From positions 282,916 through 346,915 of the forward strand of contig NW_006763134.1 in the NCBI RefSeq assembly GCF_000264905.1: a stretch of DNA of 64,000 bases, given 5' to 3'. The DNA comes from Stereum hirsutum FP-91666 SS1 (lineage: Eukaryota; Basidiomycota; Agaricomycetes; Russulales; Stereaceae). A model generated the notes under the pieces. The model searched no databases, was not told where the DNA came from, and worked only from the letters and a program-made list of their open reading frames with translations. Shown here in pieces: positions 1 through 12,798 of the stretch (positions within the stretch are counted from its first letter, which is position 1; every line of letters starts with the position of its first letter). The position numbers and the translations under genes are program-made.

Positions 1-8
1 GATAGACC

Positions 9-2482
9 TCAGGCAGAAAAAGATGCACTCATGGTGATCGCGGCGGTAGGCTTGGCCACCTGTCCCTCATGCGATGGCAAAAACTCGAACTTGACGATGA
101 TCGCACTACGAATACCCCAACGTCACGGATGTCAACAAACATCTTCCGCTAGACCGATAGCTAGCAAACGAACTCACGCCAAAACGGCCTTCATCTCCAA
201 GATACTCATCGTCTTCCCAATGCACGCGTGCGGGCCCTGGATGAACGACATCAAATGATAATTCGCGACGTAGTCCGAAGGAAGATCGAGCCAGCGGGAG
301 GGACGGAAGGTTTCTGCGTCTTCGCCCCAGACGGAGCGGGAGGTGTTGATGACGCGGATCTGTGTGAACGATAACAAGCATGAATGAGTGCGGCGATGAG
401 GTGGAGGAGTGTAGGGTAGAGACTTACAGGTATATAGAAGTACGTTCCTTTCCTGACCCAATGACCTTCTATCCAATTGCTCTTGGCGGCCTGTCGGATG
501 GTCATCGGGACGGGAGGCATGACTCGTAGGCTCTCCATCCTGCGCAGACCACCACTATGTCAGTATATGTGCATTTCTATCGAGTTTGGGAGAGACGTAC
601 ACGACACAATCCAGCATCTTGCATTCCTTCAGGGCCCTATATCCCGGTCTCGGCTCCGCGTCGAACAAAGGCGTCAGCTCAGCACGCAGTTCGGCTTGAA
701 CGGTAGGGTTTTGAGCAAGAAGCCAGAGTGTCTGTTGCGTCGAAGGGTTATAATAAATCTTAGTTTTTCGAAGTCAGAAATAGGGTCATCGACTCACCCA
801 CGAAAGCCCCGACGCCGTCGTCTCATGTCCAGCCCCCAGAAAAGTAAGCTATAATACCACAAGTCCAAGTAAACGTCCCCCCTCCTCACGAAACAAAAAA
901 CGCAAACACAACTGACCACCTGATCAACCAAAGCCTCATCGCTCAACTTATACACGCCATGCTTCGCCTCTCCCTTCTCCTCCGCATCCTCGTCGCCCTT
1001 CCGAGCTCTGACCATGATCGACATGATATCCTTCTTCGTCGACAGGTCGGCGGCGGTGAGGCCGGAGTCGTGGATCTTGTCGGCTAGGATCTGGGCAGAG
1101 ATGCGACGGATGCGGGACATGGATTCGATGAGGACTGTTCCTGGGGCTGCGGATGTAGCGTCAGTTCGGTGGTCAGTCGGTCAGGTTAGATGGGGGATGG
1201 GCGGGGTGGGGCGATGGAGAGTGGAGAGCGGAGAGTGGACTTACCGGTTACGGAGGATAGTTGGAATATCTTCCTGAACTTGTATCCCCATTTCGAATTC
1301 ATGAACCATGGCATACCGGGAATCGAGATCAGAGCCATGAGCATGGTGATATTTGAGCCTTTGCACACAGAGTACAATACGGTCAGTAAGACGTTCTACG
1401 CCCCCTGCGAAAATTAACTTAGCACGTACCGTTCTCGAGGTTGAGAAGGTTATGATACGCCTCCGTGAGCTCGTTATGCGGGTCACGAAGAGAATTGGAG
1501 CGATAGCCAAATGCGGTATCGCAGATGATGTCGAGAGTCACTTTACTCACTGTACAAGATAAGTAAGTATACGTGAGTCCACAGCAGGGAGATTCATAAG
1601 AGTGCGCGCTAGAACGTACTCCACGAATACATGAGCATGATTCTTCCTTCCGATGGCTTGAGTTGCGACGAAATCTCAAAGTCCATCATCTCGATCAATC
1701 TATCAGTCAGTACGAACCGAGCCAAAAATCAGCACGTATCCATAAAACAAAAGCATAGGCATAAAGCACGTACGTCTCGATATGATCATAATACATGTCC
1801 GTCTCTGTCAAATCAAAACCAGCTTAGTGTCAGTATCTGGTATCCCAACCAACGAGGAGGAACGAAAACAGCGACCGGAGGAAACCTACGTGCTATGAGA
1901 TTCGAAAGCGAAAACGCAGGGTTCATCGTCTTTCTCATCTGTCGATGCTCGTTTCCCGTGACCGTCAACAACCCATACCCAGCCACCATCCCCAATATAT
2001 TCCTCATATACGCCGGCTAAACGTCACACAACAACTCCATCAGCACCTTTCATCCATTCTCGTTTTTCTTCGGAAGTGAAGAATATAAAGTCAGTCTCAA
2101 AAACAAAAATGCCTACCCTCGGATAATCAACCCACTCCTCCCCCAACACCCTCCCCATCGTCTCCCTCCCCATACAAATCACCCTCTCAATCCCAAACGG
2201 TCCCACCGCCCTAACGAACCCACCATACCTCTTCGCCCACTCGCGCTGGATGATCCCCGCCTCGGAACGGATGATGGCGGGGAAATGGCCGTAGAGGATG
2301 GAGCGGAGGGAGGTGAGTGGGGTGGGAGGGCCGGGGACGTGGCGGAGGGGGGAGAGGAAGTGGGGGTAGAGGATGAGGAGGTAGATGATTCTGAGGAGGA
2401 TGAGGGCTGTGGATTTGGATTGTTGTCGTTGTTGTCGGAGGAGGTGAGGTGAGGAGGTGGGGGGAGGAGGGGGGGTATTCAA
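9..2482 (-). CDS. Cytochrome P450 monooxygenase (complete, multi-exon)
   Basis: Haem-thiolate monooxygenase, expected to be anchored in the ER and to use P450 reductase. The first exon (from 2482) gives a hydrophobic segment at about residues 25-42 followed by the proline hinge PGPP at about residue 50. A later exon has the helix-C stretch EHRQMRKTMNPAFS (near 1930). The I-helix oxygen-activation motif AGHETT lies near 800-830. The K-helix ExxR reads ESLR at 527-538, followed by a PERF-like segment (FRPSRW). The haem loop is FIQGPHACIG near 200-235. The last short exon ends at a TGA at 9-11, so the gene is complete. At least eight short introns break the reading frame. The family and substrate cannot be named. 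It has no clear partner: the next gene, a chitin synthase activator, is unrelated in function. Confidence 0.9.
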
Positions 2483-2619
2483 GTCGTAAGTTCTTTGCTC
2501 GTATGGGAGTAAACTGCAGCAGAAGACTCACAGGCAACGCCAATCGCAACGTGCATCGGCCGCACGGAATCCAGCACTTCAGTTAGGATACCCATGCTCT
2601 CAAGACCGTTCTGAGCGTC

Positions 2620-2639
2620 AAAGAAAGAAAGAAAGAAAG
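2620..2639. repeat. AAAG tetranucleotide microsatellite
   Basis: About five direct copies of the unit aaag, in the upstream flank of the P450 gene. Confidence 0.9.
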
Positions 2640-3643
2640 GGTGTTCGAAGCATCCCCAACCCACATGCATAAATACACCAACGCGCATAGGGCAGAAACG
2701 CATCAGCCTGTGATTATCCATAAAGCTAGCGCGACGACCCATAAAGTTAGCGGGTCATTCGACGAGCAACTTATTGCCTCCGTGAAGAAGTCCAGCGAAA
2801 CATATGACCAGAAGTTTTTCGACGCGGAGCCGATATCGCTGCCATGTTATGTTAGCTCTTACGCGGACAGTACACGGTGCATGACACTATGCAAATAGGA
2901 GGTAAAGATTGAGCAACAGCCATCTGTCACGGTATGTAGTCCCTTGCATGCAATGTTGAAGGATCAGCAGAAGACTGAAAGTGCCAGGAGAAAGGAGAAG
3001 CACCGCCGGTTAGATCTCAGCCTGCTCCGAGTCCCCGGGCCCTGATTGCTCAATGCTTCCTTCTGCAACTTGAGGGTCTGTGGCACCAAATCGCCACAGA
3101 ATCCTTCCTTCTTCTAGACGCTGAGCGCTGATTGTCGGCCCTCTCCAAGTTCACCGTAGTACGATGTTAAAAAAAGCTCGAATCTATACACATTTTTCGT
3201 CCATCATTCTTCGTTCCTACTGTAACTACGCACGTAAGATAACACTCACACCCACCCTCCCTCCCTCACCCCCATTCCTCCTCTCTCCTCCGTCCAACCA
3301 AGCCCAACCCCAACATCCTTCCCCCCACCCACTCCACCCACCCGCTCACCCCGCCAACCTCAAACTCAAAGTCCATGGTAAAATTGTAAATCTGTAAAAT
3401 TGTAAATTACGAAATCATCAAGCATCAAGCATCGACTCCCTCACTCCTTCACGACGAATGCACAGGCAATAAATAAAGGTATGGCTGGGTTCCAATTAAG
3501 CATGGAGGATTAAGCATCAAGCATTAAAAATGTAAGAATGTTCGTTCAATTTCGGGGTAATGAAGCGGTCAAGGGAATCAAAAGTCAAAGGCAAAACTCA
3601 AAAGAAAAAGGTAGAAACAAGCACTCCCCCCCTCTCTCCCTCT

Positions 3644-3668
3644 CCTCCTCCTCCTCCTCCTCCTCCTC
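3644..3668. repeat. CTC trinucleotide microsatellite
   Basis: About eight consecutive ctc/tcc units, just downstream of the stop codon of the Skt5-like gene (minus strand), probably in its 3' UTR. Confidence 0.9.
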
Positions 3669-3719
3669 TTCAACCCACCAAACCAATCGAATCGAATCAA
3701 GGCATCCCCACCTCCCAAC

Positions 3720-6374
3720 TCACATAACAACACATTCCTTCTCCTCCAACTTCTGACTCTTAAACCCCATCTCCTCAAACGTCGCCGGCCCCTTCTGCAC
3801 CGCCTGCCTCCTTCCTCCTCCTCCCGCTCCCCCTCCTCCTCCTGCTCCCGCTCCTCCGCCGCCTTCGTCCCCAGAACCACCACCGCTGCCGGGCTGGGGA
3901 ATCGAGTTACCTCTGGACGGCGCAGGAGACGACGCAGGGCCGGGATCGGACAATCCATACCTCGGCGCATTCGGATGTGCGCGTTGTTGGCCTGGTGCAC
4001 CCGCTCCTCCCATTCCCACACCAGGACCTCCCGCACCCGCACCCCCTGGACCACCCGCACCCGCAGGCCCAGGTGGCAGCGAAGCCGCATGCATCGGTTG
4101 TGGTTGGGATTGGGGTTGTTGAGGAGCGGGGAACGCATCCGGCCCAGACGCGATCCTCTGCATCGGCGGTTTATTCGCTGGATTCATACGCGGTGAAGCC
4201 GGTAACGCGTTATTCGCATACTTCGGGCTCTGTCCCGCACCCATCTGCCCACCCATCCCACCCACCCCACCCACCCCACCCTGTTGCCTCTCCCGATGCG
4301 CAATCGAATTCTTCCTAACGCTCGAAATAATCTGCTGCGCCGGTGTTTCGTTTTCCGGCCCCTGACCTTGCCGGGGACCCCTCGCATCCGATCTCTGTTT
4401 CGCCTGCGTTCGTTTCCTGACGAGTGTCGTTTCGGTTAGGGTGTCGTGTTCGGTGCGGGAGAGGGCTTGGGGGGCGGGTTGGGAGAGGGCTGTGAGACGT
4501 TCGGTTGCGTCTGTGTTGCCGTGTTGGGAGGCCTGTATGCATCGCTCGTGAATAAAATGTAGAGGAAATGGAGGGGAGAAATGAAGGGACAAGGGGAGGA
4601 AGGAAGAACACACCCTCTGATACCACTTAATCGCCGCCTCAACATCCTTCGTTCCCCCCACACCCACCTCCATATAATACCCCATCGCAAACTCCGCACT
4701 CGGCAACCCCTTCCTCGCCGCCTTCTCCGCAAACGTAAACGCCAACCCCTCATCCTTCTCGAAACTTCCCTCCGCTCCACAAAGGAACCACTTACTAAGC
4801 GCCATATCCGCCTCCGTCTCGCCCTGCTGACTCGCAAGTGAATAATACTGCACGCTCAACAGCGCGTCGAACGGGAACGGCGGCTGTGCGAATTCGTAGG
4901 CATGCCCGAGTTTATACTGCGCCGGTGCGAAATTGAGGAATGCGGCGCGTTCGAGATGGCGGCGGGCTTCGAGGTCGAGGGTTTGGCCGAGGGGGATGAA
5001 AGGGGTGAAGTGGTGCGGGGGGATGGTGACGTGGGAGAATTCGGAGAGGAGGAGGAGACCGTAGACGTAGGCGGGTTGGGGGACTTCGATTGTGGCGAGG
5101 TTGGCGGCGCGTTGGAGGAGGGGGAGGGCGATGTCGGGGTTGGGCGCGAAGCCGAGTTGGCCCATTAGGTTCGCCATACCGAGACGCTGTTCGTCGTCGT
5201 AGTCAGTCAGTACAATAGTCAGACCTGAATAGGGGCGGACGATGACGCACGTATAGACAGCTCTCATTAGCATACTTGACCCCCCTCTCAAAACAATCCT
5301 TCGCATGCGCCAAATCCCCAAAATTCTCATAATCCCTCCCAAGCTTAAACCACCCCGCATGATACCCCGCCCTCGCCGCCTTCTCATAATCCCTAAACGC
5401 GCTCCTCGGATTCAACTGCACGAACATCGGGAACGCCCCGGACGCCGCGAGATTCGCGCGATGATAGATCGCCTCCGCCACATGCGGCGGAAGCGGCGAT
5501 GGTGCCGGATTCGGAGGGTTCGAAAGCTGCACGACGAGCGGAACGGCGATGTGCGCTAGTCGATTCAACTGCGGGTCCTGGATATCAGCGGGTCCGGGCG
5601 CAGGCGGTTCTGCTTCAGAGGAATTGATCTGGGCCTGTGAGCGGTCGACGAGGAGGAGGACGTCTCGACACCAGGCGACTTTGGAGGCCTGGTCGCCGTT
5701 GGGGTTTTGGATCGCGGGGAGGGCGGCGGTGAGGGCGGAGAGGGTGGGGAGAGGGGCGGTGAGGGAGGGAGAGGCGCCGGGGTTGGGGGTTGGGTCTGCG
5801 AAGGAGGAGCCGCGCGGAGGGGGCGCGGCGCCGGGGAGGGGAGCGTCGGCGTAGTTCATGGGGAGGGACGATGATGGTGGTGGTGGTGGGTGGTAGGATG
5901 TCGGGCGGGGACTCGGTGTCGGCTGGCTATTTGGGATGTTCCACGGGCTCCAATCAGAGCCTTGGGGAGGAGGCAGCACCGACACTCGCGACGGCACTCT
6001 GAACGCGGCGTATTGTTGGTCCTGGGGTCCGCCCACGACGGACAGTCTTTGCGAGCTTTGGGGGGGCTGGGAGAGCTGATGGTCAAGCGTGCGCGCCATC
6101 TGAGCGCCGCGTTATATGTAAAAATTAATTTAATGCCACGTTCGTAACTACATAAACTTACATCGGCGGGCAGATCAGGCGTGATCTTGTGCGGGCGAGG
6201 CGCGACGAGCGGGTCCTCGAAATGCGGCAACGAGATCTGCGGGTCCTGTCCGTTGAAGCTGAAGTTCGGGGGCAGTGGCGGCACTGGCGGTGGTGGCGCT
6301 GGCCCACTACTGTTGCTGTTCGTGTACGACGACGTTGGCCTGGGAGGGACGGGAGGGCGGTTATAGTCCATCAT
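3720..6374 (-). CDS. Sel1-repeat chitin synthase activator, Skt5/Chs4-like, with C-terminal CaaX box
   Basis: Likely activator and localiser of a class IV-type chitin synthase at sites of wall growth and septation. Four exons (6374-6162, 6099-5251, 5186-4614, 4532-3720) join in frame to 815 residues. Residues 1-270 are proline-rich and disordered. Residues about 280-560 hold Sel1-like helical repeats, for example AIYHRANLAASGAFP, AARAGYHAGWFKLGRDYE and EFAMGYYMEVGVGG. Then follows a long Gly/Pro/Gln-rich tail. The protein ends in CVVM, a farnesylation-type CaaX box; yeast Chs4 is also known to end in a prenylation box. The conserved FEEMGF segment precedes it. The match of architecture, CaaX and end context makes the family assignment strong. 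Which chitin synthase it serves is not visible here. Confidence 0.93.
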
Positions 6375-7361
6375 CTCTCTTGATCTTCCTAGATCTCACC
6401 AGTTTCGTCGCTCCCAGCCTCTTATGTATTCGCCCCTGACTCTAATTGGCTGTGTTCCATACTTTCTCACGCCTGCTACATCATCATCAGCATCAACCCG
6501 AGCTGCGCGATGTCTCGTCCTTCTTGTCTTGCCTTCAACTTCAAGAGGAGGCGCATGCCCTCTCTCTCATCCACCAGGTCCTTTACGATCATGACACTCG
6601 TCAGTAATAAGTAAGTAGTACCCGACCCATGCAGATGGCTGTACATCCTTCCACCGCCGCATCGCGCGCGGTTATGCAGCCGAACAACCCTCTTAAATTC
6701 ATTTCGGACGATATCTTCGCGTCGGGTCGACTGAAGCGGCGAACTGGCTGCCCAGTGCCAAGTCTCGCAATTCCTTGAGTCCCGTTCTTATAAGCACCCG
6801 GGCCAAGCACTCAACAACGTTAACGGTGAACGCGTAACGCGTAACAATTCGCCGCTTCCGCCTCCGCCTTCTGCCTTCTCAATTCTCCCTCTCAGTCCAG
6901 TCGGTTGGATGGACGAAACGACACCGGGATCTATCATTTAGGCATATGCCGAGTGAACTATAAATGTCCTAACTTACGATGGCCAGCTGTCGACGCCTTC
7001 CACAAACACTGTACATGTACGCATCTCGTCAGCGAACGGAGTTGGGGCGTTGAACATCCGATGGAGAAGCTCGAGTTGGAAGTGGGAAGTCGATTGGCTG
7101 TGGGAGGTGGACGGAGACTGCTGCGAAGAAGGACATTGTACTTAGGGAAGGGGCAAAGAAGTGTTTCATCCGAGCCGCAGTTCGTGTGCATGATCACTAT
7201 AGTACTGCCCTGTTCCCTGCTGTCCCCTGCTGTTCCCTGTGACTGGTAGTGGTACATAACTTACTTAGCGGTCCAAGGGCTTGATTGGCGCCTCGGGACC
7301 GCCGGGGACACACAGGGACACAAGGGGACACTGGCATGGACCGCGGGTGGGTGGGAGGGGC

Positions 7362-7388
7362 GGGGGGGGGGGGGGGGGGGGGGGGGGG
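7362..7388. repeat. G27 homopolymer
   Basis: An unbroken run of 27 guanines, preceded by G-rich sequence (gggtgggtgggaggggc). The exact length may be affected by sequencing. Confidence 0.9.
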
Positions 7389-8133
7389 CGGGGACAATAG
7401 CATGAGCATGAGCCTGAGCGGGAAGGTGTATGTAAATATGTACGATGCCGTATACTTGCGGTTTTCCGGTTCGAGAGCTCGTTTCCTGTGTCCTGTTTGC
7501 TGTTTCCATGTTTCCGGTATTTATTGTATCGAGGGGATAGCCCTCTTTCGATTTATCGGGCGGGATTCAGATGCCACTAGCGGGATCAGCCCTGGCGGGA
7601 TGGTGGGATGATGGTTTTAGAGGTGTAGATGCTGCAGCTGTTGCAAGGTGAGGTTACAGTATTTTTAGTTTTTAGTGACGAGTCGACAAATGTGCATTAG
7701 GTTGAGTTTCAGACGGAGGACGGAGGACGGAGTCGGTCGAAAAAAGTAGACGATTCAGAGCACGGAGACGGACTTACCTCGTAATAGTATGCATGCCTCT
7801 CAGGTCCAGGGAGCAGGATGAATCAGGATTCAGTATACGCGCACCATTGACCCTGTCTTCCTTCCAAGTTCCTTCCTGTAAGTTTGAGACCGAACTGGTA
7901 TATCGAGCTGTATGTATGCATGTGCGTTTAGAATCTCCAATCTTGATCCCTGATTCCTGATTCCTGAGAGGCAGACACCTGTCCTTCCGCTGACGAACCC
8001 AATCGAGCGTAATGAAGACAATGGTCACTTCGAGAGCGCATATAACCATTGTCAGTGTGGCACTTCTTCTGAATCGACTACTTGCCGTGACCGTGGCCGT
8101 GACTTATCTACGAAAGACGCACAGGGATTTAGG

Positions 8134-8204
8134 AATGGACGGACGGACGGATGAATGGACGGACGGACGGATGAATGGACGGACGGACGGACGGATGAAT
8201 GGGG
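8134..8204. repeat. 20-bp tandem minisatellite (GGAC/GGAT units)
   Basis: Three and a half direct copies of the unit aatggacggacggacggatg; the third copy carries one additional ggac. It lies in non-coding DNA. Confidence 0.92.
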
Positions 8205-9167
8205 ATGAGAGCCTGAGTATTGAGTATTGAGTGCCAGTGTGCTTGTGCTTGGACTAGATAGATCAGACGCGGTCCTGGTCGAAAAAGTACAGTCCGAGCT
8301 TGAAGGAATCAGTACTCCGCCCCAGGACCCTCCGAGAGGGAATACTTATCTTCACCTTGGAAGCCTGGTCGACAGGGATGTTCTCAGTCGCGCCTCCCGG
8401 ACCACAGCATCAGTTCGAGACATCACGCAGATGATAGAGACGTACCGTGGGCTACTGGTACTATACATATGCAGCGCCGTTTTTTCGCCCGTAGAATAGG
8501 GGTTTTCGGTTTAGGTTTCAGGCGTGAAAGAGAGGAAATACAAGGATAAGGAATGACGGGGTGATATGTCGCGCAGGGTATCGAAATCTAGACGAGGTTC
8601 GATGATCGCAGGGGAAACAGAGGATCTAATAGACTCGGCAGAGTCAGAACGAACGAACGAGCCTGAGGACGACCGTACAGCACATAACTTGTAAGACCCA
8701 GTTCAAGAGGCATACATCGCGTTGAATTCATGAGATTTTGACAGGACGCCAACGATGGAGAGAAAACTGATGCTGGCAGTGGAAGGAGCAAGACGCGTCG
8801 CGTCGCGATCGACTGAACGCGTCTCAAATAACACGTGCAAATGCCGAGGACGAATGGGTGGCGTGAGATGTCCGTGGTGCCACATTTTTACCACATTTCA
8901 CACGATATCAGGAAAGAACGAAGTTTTGAGTGGAGAATATGGGAACGACTTGGAAGCCGCAATAACGAGGCGAATAGGAGTGTTTCCATCACGATGTTAT
9001 TGTTACAGAGAGATAAGTATCATAGAAAGGCCGATTAGAACGATGAGCGGTGGGTGCGAAACATAAGTATCAGGCAAGTGCCAAGAAATTTTTGAACCAC
9101 TCGACAATCAGCACCCCAAGTCAGTGGCGACGATAAAGTACAAGAACACACTAGGTACACAAAACTG

Positions 9168-9194
9168 GAAGAAGAAGAAGAAGAAGAAGAAGAA
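9168..9194. repeat. GAA trinucleotide microsatellite
   Basis: About nine gaa/aag units directly downstream of the Par32-like gene (minus strand), probably in its 3' UTR or flank. Confidence 0.9.
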
Positions 9195-9316
9195 ACAGCT
9201 CAATGAAGCGTGAACGCAGGGTCGTCTTCTGGTATAAATAAATCCACGAATAAAAGTACAATTCAATCAATCCGTCAACGCACACTCCCCACTCCATCAT
9301 CAGCTTTTGTCGAGAC

Positions 9317-10648
9317 CTACATCTCAGCGGTCCTCCTATCGAACGCATACTCCTCATCATGCACCGGAAGCGTCGACGGGACTGTGATCCTCGTCCTCGA
9401 CCGTCCAAGCTCTGGAGATTCGCCGATGGTGTTGGCGGATACGGCCTGAGGGCCTCGAGAACGAGAGCGAGAGCGAGTCGGGGATCGGTCTGGGATGGAG
9501 GAATTCGTATTCGCAGGGGAACGGGATGGTGAACAGGCGCGGATGTTGCCTATTCCACCACGGCCAGAGGAGCGCTATGATGCAAGAAGAACGTGAGCTA
9601 CCTACTAAGAGGATCCAATGAGGGAAGGCAAAGACGAAGACGTACGACAGCAGGTGTCCTGCTCTCTTCCGATCTCCCTCGTGCGATCGTGGGGACATAC
9701 GATAGTTCTTCTTCGGCGGCGTAGGTATACCCTAGTCCTGCTGTCTCCCGAGGTCGTGATGGTGACCTGATATTACCAGCACCTCCCCGTCCGATTGATA
9801 TTGGCTAGGACCACACAAGGCAATAAGTCAGTCCATAGTACGACATGAAGAAGATAAGACAGGAGTGAATGAAGACGACGTACCTGCGAGGTTGCGGCGA
9901 TTGACAGTGCAGAGCGAGGTTCACGACCACGAGTGTTTGAGAAGTCATCGGGGCCGTCGACGTGTGCCCGTGCACGAGATGGAGAGCGAGAAGGAGACGG
10001 GGAGCGACGAGGGAGGATATTGCCTAAGCCTCCTCTGCCAGATGATTGCTAGATGCCGGAACAAAGAAATATCAGAAAAGTACTTAATATCAGAAGACGA
10101 GAAAGGTGGGAACGTACGAATTGGCGGCCGCGGGAAGTGGAACGTTCTTGTGCTTTTGCCTTTTCCTTTGCCAGCTGAATTTCATCGACGGTATCTGCTA
10201 CAGATGAAATTTTTTCGAGTTTTATGTCAGCCTTTTGTAGACCCAGAAACCGCAATGATCATGATGTCCACGGCGAAGTGTGATGGAGAGAGAAAGAACG
10301 ATCCTAGAACGCCGTATCTCTGGCTCTCAGCATGGGAGCTGTGCCAATGAGGGTTCAGAGATAAGGGATGCGGGCAGCCCAGAGATAAGCCTCGCGGGGA
10401 CCAAAGAAGCGACGCCCTCACGTCGTTCAACTTTGCAATAGCTCACCTTGACTTCTACCATCATCATCTCCTCCTTCCGCGCCCGCAGGATGTCTGTCTC
10501 TTCCCCTCGTCGTCGTCGCCGGCGTCGTCGACGCATCCGCGGGCTCACCCGAAGACAGCACTCGCGTGAGCATGGCACCCAGCGCGCTTATCTGCTCCGA
10601 CACCGTGTTTTTCCTTCTCCCTGGTGAGACCTCCGTGCGACTGGCCAT
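9317..10648 (-). CDS. Par32/DUF3602-like protein with four GRGGxGN motifs
   Basis: Small basic, disordered protein of the fungal DUF3602 family. The yeast member Par32 is a phosphoprotein under TOR control that regulates ammonium transporters; that role here is inference. Five exons (10648-10447, 10194-10118, 10048-9884, 9804-9646, 9574-9317) join to 286 residues. The last four exons each show correct splice sites and frame. The motif is seen as GRGGLGN, GRGGAGN and GRGGIGN, plus a degenerate SRGRQF; the three clear motifs each sit near an exon start and are followed by Ser/Arg/Pro-rich segments (RSPSPSRSPSR, RSRSRSR). The acidic, coiled segment DEIQLAKEKAKAQERS precedes them. The first exon and its 252-nt intron are the least certain part, because another upstream frame could also splice in. 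Confidence 0.75.
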
Positions 10649-12798
10649 GGTTTTCCGATGTTTCTTGAAGTGGAGAGGCAGGTTTGGGTCTGGAGAGAGA
10701 GCAAGCGGGGCTTTGGACGCACGGGGGATGATTCGATTGGCTATAAGACCCAGACTAGGACTTCGCACGGGGCGCACGGGGCGAACGCCATCGCCCAGGC
10801 GGCTTGCCTGGCGAATGGCGACTGCTGTGGCGACCTCTGGCACTCGGTCTTTGCACCCCCATGATGCGATGTAGCGTCATCACTCCCGCTCCTTTCTTTC
10901 CTTCTGCAGCCGTCATATTCACCCTCGTTTTTTTTTACTAGCTTCCGAGAGTGCCACCTCTACAAAATCGGAACTGCTCTGATATAGCGACTGGGATTGT
11001 CGACCTTCACTGTGCTTTGACGTTTTCCTCGTTTATGTTTGTACCTGGAGTTCTCGGACCCCTTGACGCTATATATGTTTCACTGCTCTCATTTGGACCT
11101 CGGCTTTTACCTGTCACCTTCCGCGCTCTTGTGGCACCACCTCTGAATCGATCGGCATCCCTCTCCATGCCGCCACCAGCACGTGTGGCCCCTTCGTGAC
11201 TTCTCCCCGACGTTGAAACGTACGCTACTGAAACGTTCGCAAATCAGCCCTGTCATTGGCACGGTCCCATGAGCTTTCGTCATGATCATCGTGGCAGAAT
11301 GTGGCAACAGCAGGACTGCGAGGACCATCACGGGGAGGACGCATCACGAATTCCCGGAGCTTGACGGGCTCTCTCTCCCTGTAAGTTAACATGTGCGGGT
11401 GCGCAGAATGGAATGCTGAACCCCTCTCGTTTCGCCGGGGCGAAGTCGTCGAGTGGCGTATAAGAACGTTTGAACTTTGCGCTCAATCCTTCCCATCTGC
11501 CTTTCCCTAGGGAGCTACGCGAATCGGTAGGGTAGCCCCGCGATGGGACGTCTACACAGCTATGGTGCGAGAGAGCTCTGACCGAAACTGATGCATCTTT
11601 TGTATACAGTCATATTGCCCCTATAGCACGCCTTCAGAGCAATGCGACTCTGTGCACACGCTGTGCCACCCGTCTGGGGTCTTCTCTGCTTCACCTGATA
11701 TCCCGATTCTTTGTTTGGACAAGGCCGTCTCCGGACACCGTTGAGAGAGAAAATTCAGTCCGCGGCTTCCGCCCGTGCTGTTCGATAGGTTCAACGACAC
11801 CAGTAAAATGGTTGTAGACTTCCCTCTTGGTCGGTGTTACTCCTGGGAAGTCTGCCTTAATGTCTGTCTCCTTTCTGCGCTAACAGGGGAATCTAAGCCC
11901 ATGCAGTATATTCTCCATTTCCACCTGAATTGTGCATGACTGTCATGTTTAACCGAACGCAAGCACTGACTTGAACATCTTCACAACTTCCTCGCCACAC
12001 CTGGATTGGACACAAACTTGTCCACCCCTCCTTAAGGCTCTGTATTCCACGCATCTCCTGCGACGGCACCCCGACTACAACCAGTCCCGTTTCGGCCAAC
12101 GATTGTCGAAAGAATCGTTCATACTCACAATTCCCTAGGTGAACTCGGAGTGCCTCGAACGACGTCGCCATATTTCTCAGTCCCTAGTAGCCTCTTTGTT
12201 GATAATCACCTTTTACACTACAAAAATACATGTTCTCCTCTAACGATCTTATATTAGTCTCGTTCAGAGTTAGGGTCAAAGCAGTGCTCAAACACTCAGC
12301 GAAATGGCGGCGATGCCGAACGAATACTCTTACTACTCGGCCATCAGAGCAGTGTTTCAATGCCAAGAGTTGAGGACGCGTTCAAGACCTGTCTTTGAAT
12401 ACTCCTTTGAACGAGGCTATTCAAGTTATTGCCCTTGTCTATAGGTTTGCAGTCAGTACACAAATGAACTGTAAGGCACGCAGGATAGCATTAGAAGCCG
12501 AGAAGCCGAGCCCAACAAATTGATGCCAATGTCCAAAGACGGATGCCGCTCATCCCCATTGGGCCGGATCGGCGTGGATTTGATATGCCGAATCAAGACC
12601 AATTCTCACTTGCCAGTGACGCAACTCCCACGGCGGCTGAGAGCTCACGCATTCGTCATGTCTCCTGTGCCACGGATGCTCGTGGTTTATAACTGCTTTA
12701 ACTCCTACTTTTCTTTTGGTCTCATCATTCATCTCTCAGACTCTCCAAACTACATAACTTAGCCTAGCTTGTGCAACTTAACAGAACTCTGCGAAAAC
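10649..12798. other. Intergenic region, no gene seen
   Basis: This is 2.1 kb between the divergent Par32-like and dehydrogenase genes. Open frames are short and show no domain, no transposase or reverse transcriptase motif and no consistent splice chain. The first few hundred bases on each side are likely promoters. Confidence 0.55.

Larger units (their letters stand above)
2483..3719. other. Intergenic region, no gene seen
   Basis: This is the 5' flank of the P450 and the 3' flank of the Skt5-like gene. It holds a short AAAG microsatellite (2620-2639), a pyrimidine-rich stretch at 3250-3360 and a CTC/TCC run at 3644-3668. Short open frames here have no recognisable domain or convincing splice structure. 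Confidence 0.6.
6375..9316. other. Long gene-poor region with low-complexity tracts
   Basis: No exon chain with a recognisable domain was found on either strand over 2.9 kb. The left part is the promoter and 5' UTR of the Skt5-like gene. The middle has a G homopolymer (7362-7388), a 20-bp tandem repeat (8134-8204) and many CCCTG-like reiterations (7200-7245). Splice-like signals occur at scattered places but do not join into a frame. A non-coding transcript or a fast-evolving small gene is not excluded. Confidence 0.55.

Noticed and set aside
3578..4138. Arg/Glu-rich minus-strand frame within the Skt5-like gene
   Set aside because: It is an alternative frame of the Gly/Pro-rich tail exon. 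The CVVM-ending frame is conserved and correctly spliced.
8227..8499. 90-codon plus-strand frame in the gene-poor region
   Set aside because: It has no domain, no Kozak-like or splice context and no continuation. It is compatible with chance.
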